A stretch of 64,000 bases of DNA from Adiantum capillus-veneris (Eukaryota > Streptophyta > Polypodiopsida > Polypodiales > Pteridaceae). Positions 21,629 through 33,460 of the stretch are shown here, one piece after another (within the stretch, counting starts at the first letter, position 1; every line of letters begins with the position of its first letter). A program made the translations under genes and the position numbers. Under the pieces are notes generated by a model. The model ran no database searches and was not told the origin of the DNA. It was given only the letters and a program-made list of their open reading frames with translations. The DNA lies in assembly GCA_014529385.2 (NCBI GenBank), contig CM043964.1:3211497-3275496 (forward strand), written 5' to 3'.

Positions 21629-21937
21629 TACTGAGGTTTAGTTGTGTATCCAATCATTTGAATACAGCTCTCCAAAAATGATTGTTAAACTTGGGATCAC
21701 GATCACTGACAATGTTACTTGGCAAACCATACAACTTGTATAGGTTGTCCACAAATAACTTGGCTAGTTCTGGAGTCTTAATCATTGATTTGGTTGGAAT
21801 AAACTTACATAGTTTAGTCAACCGGTCTACGACCACCCATAAAGGGCAAATACGAAGTTCCGTGAACAAGAGAGAATTGATCTCTGTCATACGACTTAGA
21901 GCGTCAGCCACCACATTGTATCGTCCTTTACGATACC
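21629..21937 (-). pseudogene. Chromo-1 RNase H end and partial integrase
   Basis: The minus strand reads YRKGRYNVVADALSRM and INSLLFTELR (RNase H end). It then jumps, by a deletion that removed the zinc-finger part of integrase, to PLWVVVDRLTKLCKFIPTKS and GLPSNIVSDRDPKFNNHFWR (integrase core with the second Asp). The left edge holds the hAT-1 duplication and the right edge (21933-21937, ATACC) the Chromo-2 duplication. Confidence 0.8.
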
Positions 21938-22094
21938 TCTCAGACCAATGGACTACCAGGTACCGGTCCACAGGTACCGGTCCATCCGCCCAACCTCCCT
22001 TTAATAGGCTCCTAGCCACTTTCGGACCCCTTCCCACTGGCAGCCGGCCCTTGGCCGAGAGTCCGTGACCCCTTGGTTGGCCCTTGGCCTGACA
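21938..22094 (-). repeat. Chromo-2 3' LTR
   Basis: 157 bp from TCTCAGACC to CCTGACA. It has a local duplication (GGTACCGGTCCA twice) not found in the 5' LTR. On the minus strand it starts TG and ends GA. The polypurine tract (CCAAGGGGGGAGTAA on the minus strand) adjoins it and overlaps the pol stop codon. Confidence 0.85.
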
Positions 22095-23454
22095 TTACTC
22101 CCCCCTTGGAGAAGCGTTTTTGTCCTCGAAAACAAAAGTGGGGAATTTCTTCTTAAGAACACTAATGTTTTCCCAAGTGGCACCCTCTTCAGGGAGATCT
22201 TTCCACTTGACTAAAGCTTGACTACGTACATGATGACGAGTACGGATTTCATGAAAATCTAAAATGCGTTCAGGTTCATGCGGTTGAATGGGAGGTTTAG
22301 TGAAATCAACCAATATCTGCTGGCCGATAACATTGTCGTCCCCATGCAAGCGTTTACGTAGGATGGACACGAGAGTGTGCAGGTAACTCAAGTTTGTAGG
22401 CCCTATCACCAACTTGCTTGAGTATCTTGAATGGCCCACAATAACGTGGAGATAATTTGGGTGTAGGTCCAATCTTCAAACTTTCTGAATGCTCTGGCAC
22501 ACGCAAAAATACCTCTTCCCCTTCCGTGAAGGTAAATTGCCGACGTTTCTCATCAGCATACTTCTTATATCGATCATGTGCTTGTCGAACATTTTGACGA
22601 GAAAGTCTCAGCATTTCCATATGATCTTGGAGAAACTCCTTGACCTTTTGGAGCTTCTCAGTTGCCAACCCCACTGTCACTGGTGATCTAGGTTGAAAAT
22701 CATACATAAGCATGAATGGACTAAAACCAGTTGTAACATGCTTAGCACTATTATATGCAAACTCAAGAATAGGAAGATAATCTTCCCAATCTGATTGCTT
22801 CTTGCTAACGTATGCTCGTAGCATATCCTCTAGCACTTGGTTGACTCATTCCGTCTGACCATCTGTTTCAGGGTGATCAGCCGTACTTAAATTAAGTTGT
22901 GTACCCAATCGTTTAAAAACAGCCCTCCAAAAATGACTGTTAAACTTGGGATCACGATCACTCACAATGTTACTTGGCAATCCATACAACCTGTAAAGAT
23001 TGTCCACAAATAACTTAGTTAATTTTGGAGTCTTAATGGTTGACTTGGTTGGAATAAACCGACAAAGTTTAGTCAACCGGTCTACGACCACCCATACCGA
23101 TTCATGTCCTCGAATAGTGGTTGGTAAACCCACAATAAAATCCATGGATATACTTTTCCATTTACCATTGGGAATCTCTAAAGGATGTAAGATTCCTCCT
23201 GCTTTCAGGCGCTCTGCTTTATTAACTTGACATTTTTGGCAATGCAAGACATAGTCTTGAACATACCCATGCAAACTTGGCCAGTAAAACTGTCGTCTTA
23301 CGAGTGCATAAGTTTTCTTAATTCCCAGGTGCCCTGCACTTGGACTATCGTGACATTCATAAAGAATTTGGCGCCGAATGTCCGTGTCCGTCGGTACACA
23401 CACTCTCCCCTTGTGGAGTAGGTACCCATCATCTATGGAAAAATTCTTCCATCT
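22095..23454 (-). pseudogene. Chromo-2 integrase and chromodomain
   Basis: The integrase zinc finger is CHDSPSAGHLGIKKTYALV then LHCQKCQ (H-H-C-C). The core has SISMDFIVGLPTT, NIVSDRDPKFNSHFW and TDGQTE, giving the D-D-E triad, then a TGA in place of Arg (about 22843-22845). The next frame (22836-22354) carries VLEDMLRAYVSKKQSDWEDY and the C-terminal part. After a small break, PERILDFHEIRTRHHVRSQA and VKWKDLPEEGATWENI form the chromodomain, which directs insertion toward heterochromatin in this clade. The stop overlaps the purine tract. Confidence 0.85.
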
Positions 23455-24990
23455 CTACAGTTCATCACTCGAAAGAGGAGAACTGGGTGTGGAGGAAAAA
23501 AAACCACTACCAACATTGGAGTGAGAAGGATCCCTCTTTCTAACATAGCTCCACACCTTGGAGTATGCAGTATCAAGCTCGCACTTACCTTTGAGAGATT
23601 CCAAAAACTCACTCCGCAATTCCGTGAAAAGGAGAGAGTTGATCTCTAGCATTCGGCTGAGAGCATCAGCCACTACATTGTACCGCCCTTTGCGATATCG
23701 TAGCTTGGCATCATACTCCTGAAGAATCTCAGCCCACCTGGCCTTGCGACCCTTCAAATCACTTTGTTGTGTGAACCACTTGATGCTTTCATGGTCAAAC
23801 ACAATCTCAAACTGTGCACCATACAAATAATGTCGCCATGTCTTTAAAGCAGACACTATTGCATAGAGCTCTCATTCGTAAGCAGAGTAATTCTGTTGTG
23901 CTGAATCTAGCTTCTTGCTTTCAAATGCAATTGGCCTTCCCTCCTGTAGAAGGACTGCTCCAATGGCACGATTACTATCATCCGTTTCCAAAACGAATGG
24001 CTTTAAGGGATCCACAATAGCCAAAACAGGAGTTGTGGCTAATGTGTCCTTAAGTTTGTCAAAACATTTCTGTTGTTCTAATCCCCACTGAAAGGTCTTG
24101 CCCTTGGCTTTCAGCTGATCTGTCATAGGAACAGCAATATGGGCATAGTTTTTAATGAATCGACGATAAAAACTTGCAAAGCCTAAAAAAATCAAGAGCT
24201 CTTCCAAATTTTTAGCAGAGGGCCACCTCTGAATGGTATCCACCTTCGATTGATCCATGTGTAACCCTGCAGCTGAAATAACATGCCCCAAGTAGTGAAT
24301 TTCCTCCTTGAGGAAATCACATTTGGATTCCTTGGCATATAACTGATTTTGGCGTAGCAAATGAAACACTTGTTTCAAATGTGCTAAGTGCTCTTCCTCA
24401 GAGGCACTATATACAAGAATGTCATCAAGGAAAACGGTAACAAAATTTTCCAAGTATGGTCTCAAGACACTATCCATGAGTGTCATGAACGTAGCTGTAG
24501 CATTGGTTAACCCAAAGGGCATCACCAAAAACTCATAATGTCCAAACCTTGTTCGGAACGCTGTTTTGGGTATATCCGCAAGCCTGATGCGTACTTGATG
24601 ATACCCAGATCTTAAATCAATCTTTGAAAATATACGAGCGTGGGTGAGCTTATCAAACAGCTCATCCACTCGTGGCAATGGGTACTTGTTCTTAACAGTA
24701 ACCGCATTTAACCCACGGTAATCTACACACATGCGCATACTACCGTCCTTTTTCTTCACCAAGAGAATGGGAGAGGCCCATGGTGAAGAACTTGGTTGAA
24801 TAAACCCTCTACTGAGATAGTCAACAAGCTAACGTTCCACCTCAGCAGCCTCAGAATGACTCATTCTGTAAGGCGGTTTACTCACTGGCTTACTGCCTGC
24901 AACCACGTCTATGCCATGTTGCACAGAACGTGTTGGCGGTAGCCCTGGTGGTAAATCATCTAGGAAAACATCCTTGAATTCCCTTAAAAG
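23455..24990 (-). pseudogene. Chromo-2 reverse transcriptase and RNase H
   Basis: Reverse transcriptase (about 24830-24000) has [50 protein letters not shown] and [12 protein letters not shown], so all catalytic Asp residues are present. RNase H follows, with [16 protein letters not shown], then SALKTWRHYLYGAQFEIVFD and the end motif RKGRYNVVADALSRM. Stops occur near 24830 (TAG for Gln), 23871 (TGA within YECELY) and 23455 (TAG for Gln). Apart from these the chain is intact. Confidence 0.9.
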
Positions 24991-24996
24991 TTCCTT

Positions 24997-25827
24997 TTAT
25001 TCATTAGAAACATTTTCTTGTTTTGAATTAGTAGGCATAGCTGGAAGAGGGAGAGAAGAATGCGGTGTTGAGGAAGTTTTATTCAAAACATTATCAATAT
25101 GAAAAACATCATCCACATTGGAAATAAAATGGCACAGTGAGTAACACAAAAAGAGTTCTTCTATTGCATCATCAGAAGCGAGCTTCATAAGCTCAGTTGT
25201 ACAAATAAGTGGTGAGGAAGGTACATCCTTCTCCCCCAACAGCAGCACGTGCACACCATTAGATTCGAACATTAGACTATTATGCTCATAGCTACGTCTA
25301 AGTGATGATCCTAAACTATGCAACCATTCACGACTAAGAACCGCATTTGCCCTCTCCATATTCATGACTTGGAAATCCAAAGAGGTACGGTATCCTTGAA
25401 TTTCCAGAGGTACATCTTTAACCTGAGTTTCCCATATCTCAGCATCATGGCCGTTAATCATTGCTACCTTGTAGCGATGAGAACTCGGGGTTTGGGGCAA
25501 TTTGAGTCGTTTCACCAATTTATAATTGATGAAATTGTGCGACGCACCATCGTCTACCATGATCCGCACCCTATGCCCTTGGATAGAGCCATGCATACGC
25601 ACCAACTCATGTGGTCCGAAAGTCTGCTGCCACATGGAGGCCGTGATACAGCACTCATGCACCGCCTCGGTGTGCGTTACCTCAACATTAGCAAACTGGG
25701 AAGAGGATTCAAGAGGTAAAATATGCACCATGTGCACTGCTTTTTCCTTCCCCTTGTCTTGAGCAGTAGATTTTCCCTTGGGACAATCCTTTTTGCTATG
25801 TCCAGTTCCCAAACATTTAAAGCACAA
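24997..25827 (-). pseudogene. Chromo-2 zinc knuckle and aspartic protease
   Basis: The frame starts in the Gag nucleocapsid knuckle CFKCLGTGHSKKDCP (C-x2-C-x4-H-x4-C), followed by a linker. At residue 91 it has MVDDGASHNFINYKLVKRL, the protease active-site region, with D-D-G where D-[ST]-G is usual. The same D-D-G is in Chromo-3, so it is a family trait. NAVLSREWLHSLG and SYEHNSLMFE complete the domain. A stop at 24997, a probable former Gln, separates it from reverse transcriptase. Confidence 0.8.
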
Positions 25828-26884
25828 CTTTTCTTTTTTGGCTTTCTCAAACTCTTCCGTTGAGAGAGGACCTCTAGACCTCTTGGGCTTTTTGGAGGCT
25901 CTGATGCAGCAGTTGCAAATTTTCTTTTATGATGCACATGCTGTGGACGTGTTGAAACAGGTGTAGTGCCATGCACATGTGAACTATGCAATGCCCGATC
26001 ATCGGGATCATCATGGATGTGAGCTTGCACTATTGCGTCCTCAAGTGTTTGTGGATCCTGGGTTTTAACATGCTTCTTAAGCTCGAGATTTAACCCACGG
26101 ATGAACCCACGTACCTGTTGAAAGGTGTCCATCCCTTCCAGCTTGAGGATCACATCCCGATAATGGGAAATATATTTCAATAATGTTTTATGCTGGCTCA
26201 TAGAACATTCGTCCCAGGCTGTCCAATTTCTATCCTTCTCATTAGTAGGTAGAAATTCCTTCCAGAAGACACTCTCAAAAGCTGCCCAAGTCTGTGGTAG
26301 GATGCCCTTCTCCTTGAGAGACATCCACCATTTGTAGGCCTTGCCGTCCAAAGTCAGACTTGTCTGCAGCGCCTTGGTTGCTCCAGGGTACGTCGAAGGT
26401 CATGAATACCATCCCACTTACTGAGAAAAATATTCACGGTGTCCTTGTTTTTCTCATGCTCTTCTCCCCGAAAAATTGGTGGCTTTGTATTTTTCAACAA
26501 ATCGTCCACCTCTTTTTGGGTCAGAGAGTGAAGCGGTCCCGGAGGAGGGCCTTGCCCCGAAACCGGCCTCTGGCTTGGTGTGGAGCCGTGCTCCTAATTT
26601 TGCTAACTAGCAGGTCCCGTGGCCTGCTGCCGCATATGCAACTTAATCAAATCGGATAATGCTGTGACATTCTGATTTAATTGTGCAAAATTTGTTTCAA
26701 GCATAGTCATGCGTGTTTGCAATGCACGGAAATCTTGCATGTCCAGTAACTCATACGCATCGTCTGTCGCCATCGTGGCATGATTACCCTCCATGAGAGG
26801 AACCGTCCGCGTGGCATCGACAGACGAAACGGGTGCGGACTGCTCGAAATCAAATGCATGATGCATATCTATGTCCGAATCCAT
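25678..26884 (-). pseudogene. Chromo-2 gag
   Basis: Starts MDSDIDMHHAFDFEQS at 26884; Chromo-3 begins gag the same way. A coiled-coil-like stretch (LQTRMTMLETNFAQLNQNV) follows. After stops near 26600, KEVDDLLKNTKPPIFRGEE and FLSKWDGIHDLRR lead into the capsid core KAYKWWMSLKEKGILPQTWA, ISHYRDVILKLEGMDTFQQV and LNLELKKHVKTQDPQTLEDA. It ends in a basic stretch before the zinc knuckle. Two stops and a frameshift near 26360-26400 break it. Confidence 0.8.
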
Positions 26885-27726
26885 GCTGTGGACATACTGT
26901 GCGAGAAAAGAAAGGAGAATACCTGAATTCCAACGAGCTTGAAAATTAACTCTGGATTCGAAAGCGAACTTCAATCCAAAACGAAGAGTAGCTTGAAAAT
27001 AAGGAGCAAATCTGCAGTCGATGATTCACTCAAAAGCACGCAGCAAGTTCTAGGTGCCAATAACCTGGTTTGCAACGTATGCAATACACTAGGGAAACTT
27101 GAAACTGTTGAACGAAGTTTTCAGCCACCGCCAACGAGGATCTGAAACATATGAATTAATTGGCAGGCGCGTCCGATGAGGCTTGCATCGTATGCAACCG
27201 CCAAATCGGTTGAAACTGGGTGACCAAATTGCGATTGGTCGAAACTGGAAAAGCCGAGGCTCAGCAAATTGAAACTGCTGAATGTGCAGTAATTACAGCC
27301 AATAGCAATTTTTGGCGGCTATGGAGTTGAGGAGAAGAGCAGAGGAAGGAATATGAAATGCTTCGGCCAACTCTATGTGGGCACCACGGTTAACCAAGGC
27401 CACTAGGGTTGGCTCTTTGAGAGAAAAAAAAAATTTTGATGAATTTTATTCTCTGCAGACAGAGTTGAACTGCGCCATGACGAAGGAGATCATAACTTGA
27501 AATTCGACCCGATTCTGAGGGCGCCACAGTGACTGAAAATGCTCAGCTTGCCCTTGCGCTCCAACTGAGCCTAACTTTGCTCGGTTTGATGCAGGTCGAA
27601 AACACCTTCTTCCCCGACGAGGGGTTGCTGCACACGCGCGGGCTTCGGCTTCCTCTTCCTCCTCACTTTGAGGTTGCATGCAACATGCATCCAAAAACAG
27701 AACGTGTCCTCAGTTCCAAGTTTAGC
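26885..27726 (-). other. Chromo-2 5' leader
   Basis: About 840 bp between primer site and gag. No frame with a recognisable domain is seen. Near 27360-27420 the text is rich in short repeats, and near 27640 it is pyrimidine-rich. Confidence 0.5.
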
Positions 27727-27737
27727 TCTGATACCAA
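27727..27737 (-). promoter_or_regulatory. Chromo-2 primer-binding site, initiator tRNA-Met
   Basis: On the minus strand TTGGTATCAGAGC directly follows the 5' LTR. It matches the start of the initiator-Met complement TGGTATCAGAGC. Confidence 0.8.
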
Positions 27738-27889
27738 TCTCAGACCAATGGACTGCCAGGTACCGATCCATCCGCCCAACCTCCCTTTAATAGGCTCCTA
27801 GCCACTTTCGGACCCCTTCCCACTGGCAGCCGGCCCTTGGCCGAGTCCGTGACCCCTTGGTTGGCCCTTGGCCGGCCCTTGGCCTGACA
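27738..27889 (-). repeat. Chromo-2 5' LTR
   Basis: 152 bp, nearly identical to 21938-22094 except for the duplicated GGTACCGGTCCA block there and an extra GGCCGGCCCTT unit here. The duplication ATACC follows at 27890. Confidence 0.85.
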
Positions 27890-27894
27890 ATACC

Positions 27895-28606
27895 GGAGCT
27901 TGGCGTCATATTCCTGAAGGATCTCAGCCCACCTAGCTTTCCAACTCTTCAAATCCATTTGTTGTGTAGACCATTTGATGCTTTCATGGTCAAACACAAT
28001 CTCAAATTGAGCACCATACAAATAATGTCGCCGTATTTTTAAGGCAGACACTATTGCATAGAGTTTGCATTCAAAGTAGAGTAGTTCTATTGTGCTGCAT
28101 CAAGCTTCTTGATTTCAATGCAATTGGCTGCCAGTCTTGTAATAGGACAGCTCCAATAGCACGGTCATTAGCATCCTTTTCCAAAATGAATGGTTTCAAA
28201 GGATCTACAATAGCTAGTATTGGAGCTGTAGCTAATGCATCCTTGAGCGTATGGAAACTATTCTATTGAGCGGGTCCCCACTGAAAAGCTTTGGCTTTGC
28301 CTTTCAGTTGGTCCGTCATGGGAACAGCAATATTAGCATAGTTTTTAACGAACCTTTGGTAAAAACCTGCAAATCCTAAAAAAATATGTAACTCTTCCAT
28401 ATTTTTAGGAGAAGGCCATTGCCGGATTGTATCCACTTTGGATTGATCCATATGTAGCCCATTAGCTGAAATAACATGCCCAAGATAGTGAATTTGTTCA
28501 AATGTTGTAAGTGTTCTTCTTTAGAAGCACTGTAGACTAGAATGTCATCGAGAAAAACGATGACAAATTTTCCCAAATACGGATTCAAGACACTATCCAT
28601 AAGTTG
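27895..28606 (-). pseudogene. Chromo-1 reverse transcriptase (3' part) and RNase H (5' part)
   Basis: The minus strand has MDSVLNPYLGKFVIVFLDDI then LVYSASKEEHLQHL (catalytic F-L-D-D). A deletion of roughly 70 bp follows, then [20 protein letters not shown] and GFAGFYQRFVKNYANIAVPM. RNase H residues run up to YDAKLRYC at the Chromo-2 insertion. Homology to gypsy ends sharply at 28606, within the reverse-transcriptase domain. Confidence 0.85.
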
Positions 28607-28654
28607 GAGTCATGGAGATCTAGTCCTTCCCAAGCTTTGAGAAGGACTGGTAAG

Positions 28655-28745
28655 GAAAGATTGGAAAAAACCTTCCAATCCATCTTCCCAAATTATAGGC
28701 ATAACCAAATTCCCTGGTTCATGGAAGGTTTTTTCCAGTCTTTCT
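28655..28745. repeat. Fold-back repeat, also duplicated near 29400
   Basis: GGAAAAAACCTTCCAATCC (about 28663-28681) is followed about 45 bp later by GGAAGGTTTTTTCCAGTC (28724-28741), its inverted copy, so the segment can form a hairpin. The 70-bp block 28655-28726 recurs almost unchanged at about 29398-29469 inside the frame below. Confidence 0.7.
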
Positions 28746-28799
28746 AGCATTTGTATTGCTAGCACACCAAGCAATACGGCATCATCATCAAAACAACCT

Positions 28800-29775
28800 C
28801 GATAATTTCATGGATCTAAGGAATTTGGGGAGACTCCAAGGATACTAGAATACAATACAGATGACAAGGTACGACATTTAATTACTAGGACTAATGACTT
28901 ACAATGGTTTAAACAAGGTAATAAAATTAGACATCAGATTTCTCATTTAACTTTCACTAATAAATTTATGGATTTTGTACACTCTCACGCTTTTTTTGAT
29001 GAATTGTTAAAGGATATTGGAATCAAAAATAATCTTGAGCATTTTCACATTAAATTTGGATGGAAATACACGAATAATGCTGGCCAATATTTGTATTATA
29101 AACCCTTTGATACCTTTGCTAAGCCTTTTTATCTTAATAAACCTTGTGTTTTCCAGACTCAGAAACAATTTAAAAACTTCCTGGAAAATTTTAACCTTCT
29201 TGGTGAGCATGTTCTTACTACTCACCCATCATTTATAAGACACCACACATTAAGGGATAATGTATCCAAAGGCTTCAACCATATCCCTCTTGTTCCTGTA
29301 CATCTACATTCAGTTAAATCCGAGTTCAAGAAGGGGTGGAAACATTATGCCATTTACTAAATATAAATTGTACACCATCTCACTTTCGGTTAATTGAAGA
29401 AAGACTGGAAAAAACCTTCCAATCCATCTTCCCAAATTATAGGCATAACCAAATTCCGTGGTTCATGGAAAAGGAGATCCTAGATGAGATCGAATTTATC
29501 CAAAAACACATTTATATATTTGGTTTGGACAAATTGGCCCAAACTTTTGTCTTTATTTGTAAAAAAATCATTAGACTACATGCAATGAACATATTGAACT
29601 CTTAGGAGTTCATGCCTATAAACGAATGTACTAACACCATCATCTCACTCATCAGTACACGATGCAAGGAGTTTAGTATTATACATTCTCATGATAGAGG
29701 TCTTCCCTACATTATGGGAAATTATAAAATTCACAAGGCAGAGTTTCGTTGGATAAAAAATGCCCATGATTAACC
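28800..29775 (+). pseudogene. Broken reading frame, possibly N-terminal Penelope-like reverse transcriptase
   Basis: An open stretch runs from about 28830 (ETPRILEYNTDDKV) to a stop at 29360. It continues in another frame from 29336 to beyond 29770 with one stop. Residues are rich in Phe, Lys and His (FHIKFGWKYTNNAGQYLYY). The second part has GLDKLAQTFVFICKKI and ends near GLPYIMGNYKIHK then FRWI, which resembles the K-x-H-K...R-[PFW]-I stretch just before the first catalytic motif of Penelope-like and related reverse transcriptases. The catalytic motifs themselves are not present. The family assignment is tentative. Confidence 0.35.
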
Positions 29776-30353
29776 ACCAACCTGATAAGTGTCCTTCTAT
29801 TTTGTCATAGTTGTGAGCACGCGTACACATGAAACAAATCAATTCAATGGTTTATAATCCATAATAATAAATTTTAATTTTGAAAAACATTTAAAGACTG
29901 TAATAAAAACACCAGAGATTTTATTCAAAGGTTTTAAAGTACACAGCTTAAAACAAAAACTACAATAAGATAGATATGGAGAAAAAAACAATACAATATA
30001 CTAATATGGTGTCAAGGCCTTATTTATCCAACATTAGCAAGGAAAGGTGAGATCTAGTTGTTGTTATTGTTGGCTCCATTGGCTATTCCTTGCCCAGCAA
30101 TGTATGCCATCCACACTTCTACCCAAGCCTCCACGTGCCGTTCGAAAGATGCACACTCCTGTGGGGTGCAAAAACCATGTTTCCCACAAATCATACTTGC
30201 ATTGTTTGCAATTCCCTATACGGCGGACAATTTGTATCAATTTCCACTGGGATACTATCGATTTTGACAGAATTAGCAAGGCTAATTACACTTTGCGAGT
30301 GCTCTCAATCTCATGTATTTTTTTGACTACTCCTTGCACCGTACTGTGTCGCC
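29776..30353. other. Unassigned region before Chromo-3 gag
   Basis: 29860-30030 is AT-rich with no gene. On the minus strand about 30165-30049 reads FCTPQECASFERHVEAWVEV and on to GQGIANGANNNNN before a stop. This looks like the end of a protein I do not recognise. The last 60 bp before 30354 resemble the sequence upstream of gag in Chromo-2. No LTR or primer site for Chromo-3 is found, so its 5' end is lost or replaced. Confidence 0.35.
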
Positions 30354-30818
30354 ATGGATTCGGATATCAATATGACATTTGATTTTGAGCAAAGTACGCC
30401 TGATCCTGCCAGTGATGGCCGGCCTGCGGCTGGATCCTCTCAAGGAGAGTACCCGCGATGCTACGGCAGGTGATGACACTTACAAATTGCTCGATATTCA
30501 AGAATTTTGTGCACTTCAGACACGCATGAAAGTCATGGATGAAAATTTTAAAGCTTTAAATGCAAATGTTACTAAACTATCCACATTAGTAATTCAATTA
30601 ATGCAACAGCAGTCCAAGGGTCCTACTGACACGCACATGCATGAGCACGTTGCTACACAAGGGCAAGGCCCAAATGCTATTACGTTGCATACTCTTACTA
30701 CAAAAGAGGTGGATGAATTGTTGAAAAACACCAAACCACCGATTTTCAAGGGAGAAGACCAAGACCGCAATAAGGATGCAGTGAATATCTCTCTCAGCAA
30801 GTGGGATGGAATTCACGC
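30354..30818 (+). pseudogene. Chromo-3 gag, first part
   Basis: Starts MDSDINMTFDFEQSTPDP at 30354, as in Chromo-2. After a frameshift near 30450 it continues DDTYKLLDIQEFCALQTRM, VMDENFKALNANVTKLSTLV and KEVDELLKNTKPPIFKGED, ending SLSKWDGIHA at 30818 where Tat-1 enters. Apart from the one shift the segment is open. Confidence 0.8.
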
Positions 30819-33432
<2,614 letters not shown>

Positions 33433-33447
33433 TTAGCCCTCCCCCAG
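33433..33447 (-). promoter_or_regulatory. Tat-1 polypurine tract
   Basis: The minus strand reads TGGGGGAGGGCTAA directly before the 3' LTR. Tat-2 has the same GGGGGAGGGCTAA. Confidence 0.75.
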
Positions 33448-33460
33448 GATGATGGTATAT

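Larger units (their letters stand above)
21938..27889 (-). mobile_element. Chromo-2: full-length Ty3/gypsy chromodomain element
   Basis: A 5.95-kb element with short LTRs (21938-22094 and 27738-27889) and a perfect duplication ATACC (21933-21937, 27890-27894). The primer site matches initiator tRNA-Met. From right to left it encodes gag with zinc knuckle, protease, reverse transcriptase, RNase H, integrase and chromodomain. About eight stops or shifts separate the frames, yet catalytic motifs are largely preserved, so it is a fairly young but dead copy. It interrupts RNase H of Chromo-1. Confidence 0.9.
15770..28606 (-). mobile_element. Chromo-1: Ty3/gypsy chromodomain element, 5'-truncated, split by hAT-1 and Chromo-2
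   Basis: Read on the minus strand, its reverse transcriptase starts at about 28606 and RNase H runs to 27895. Chromo-2 intervenes. RNase H end plus part of integrase follow at 21937-21629. hAT-1 intervenes. The integrase end and chromodomain lie at 16724-15930, with the 3' LTR at 15922-15770. It sits inside Copia-1 reverse transcriptase. Homology stops abruptly at 28606, so gag, protease, the start of reverse transcriptase and the 5' LTR are gone. Internal deletions and stops are frequent. Confidence 0.8.
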
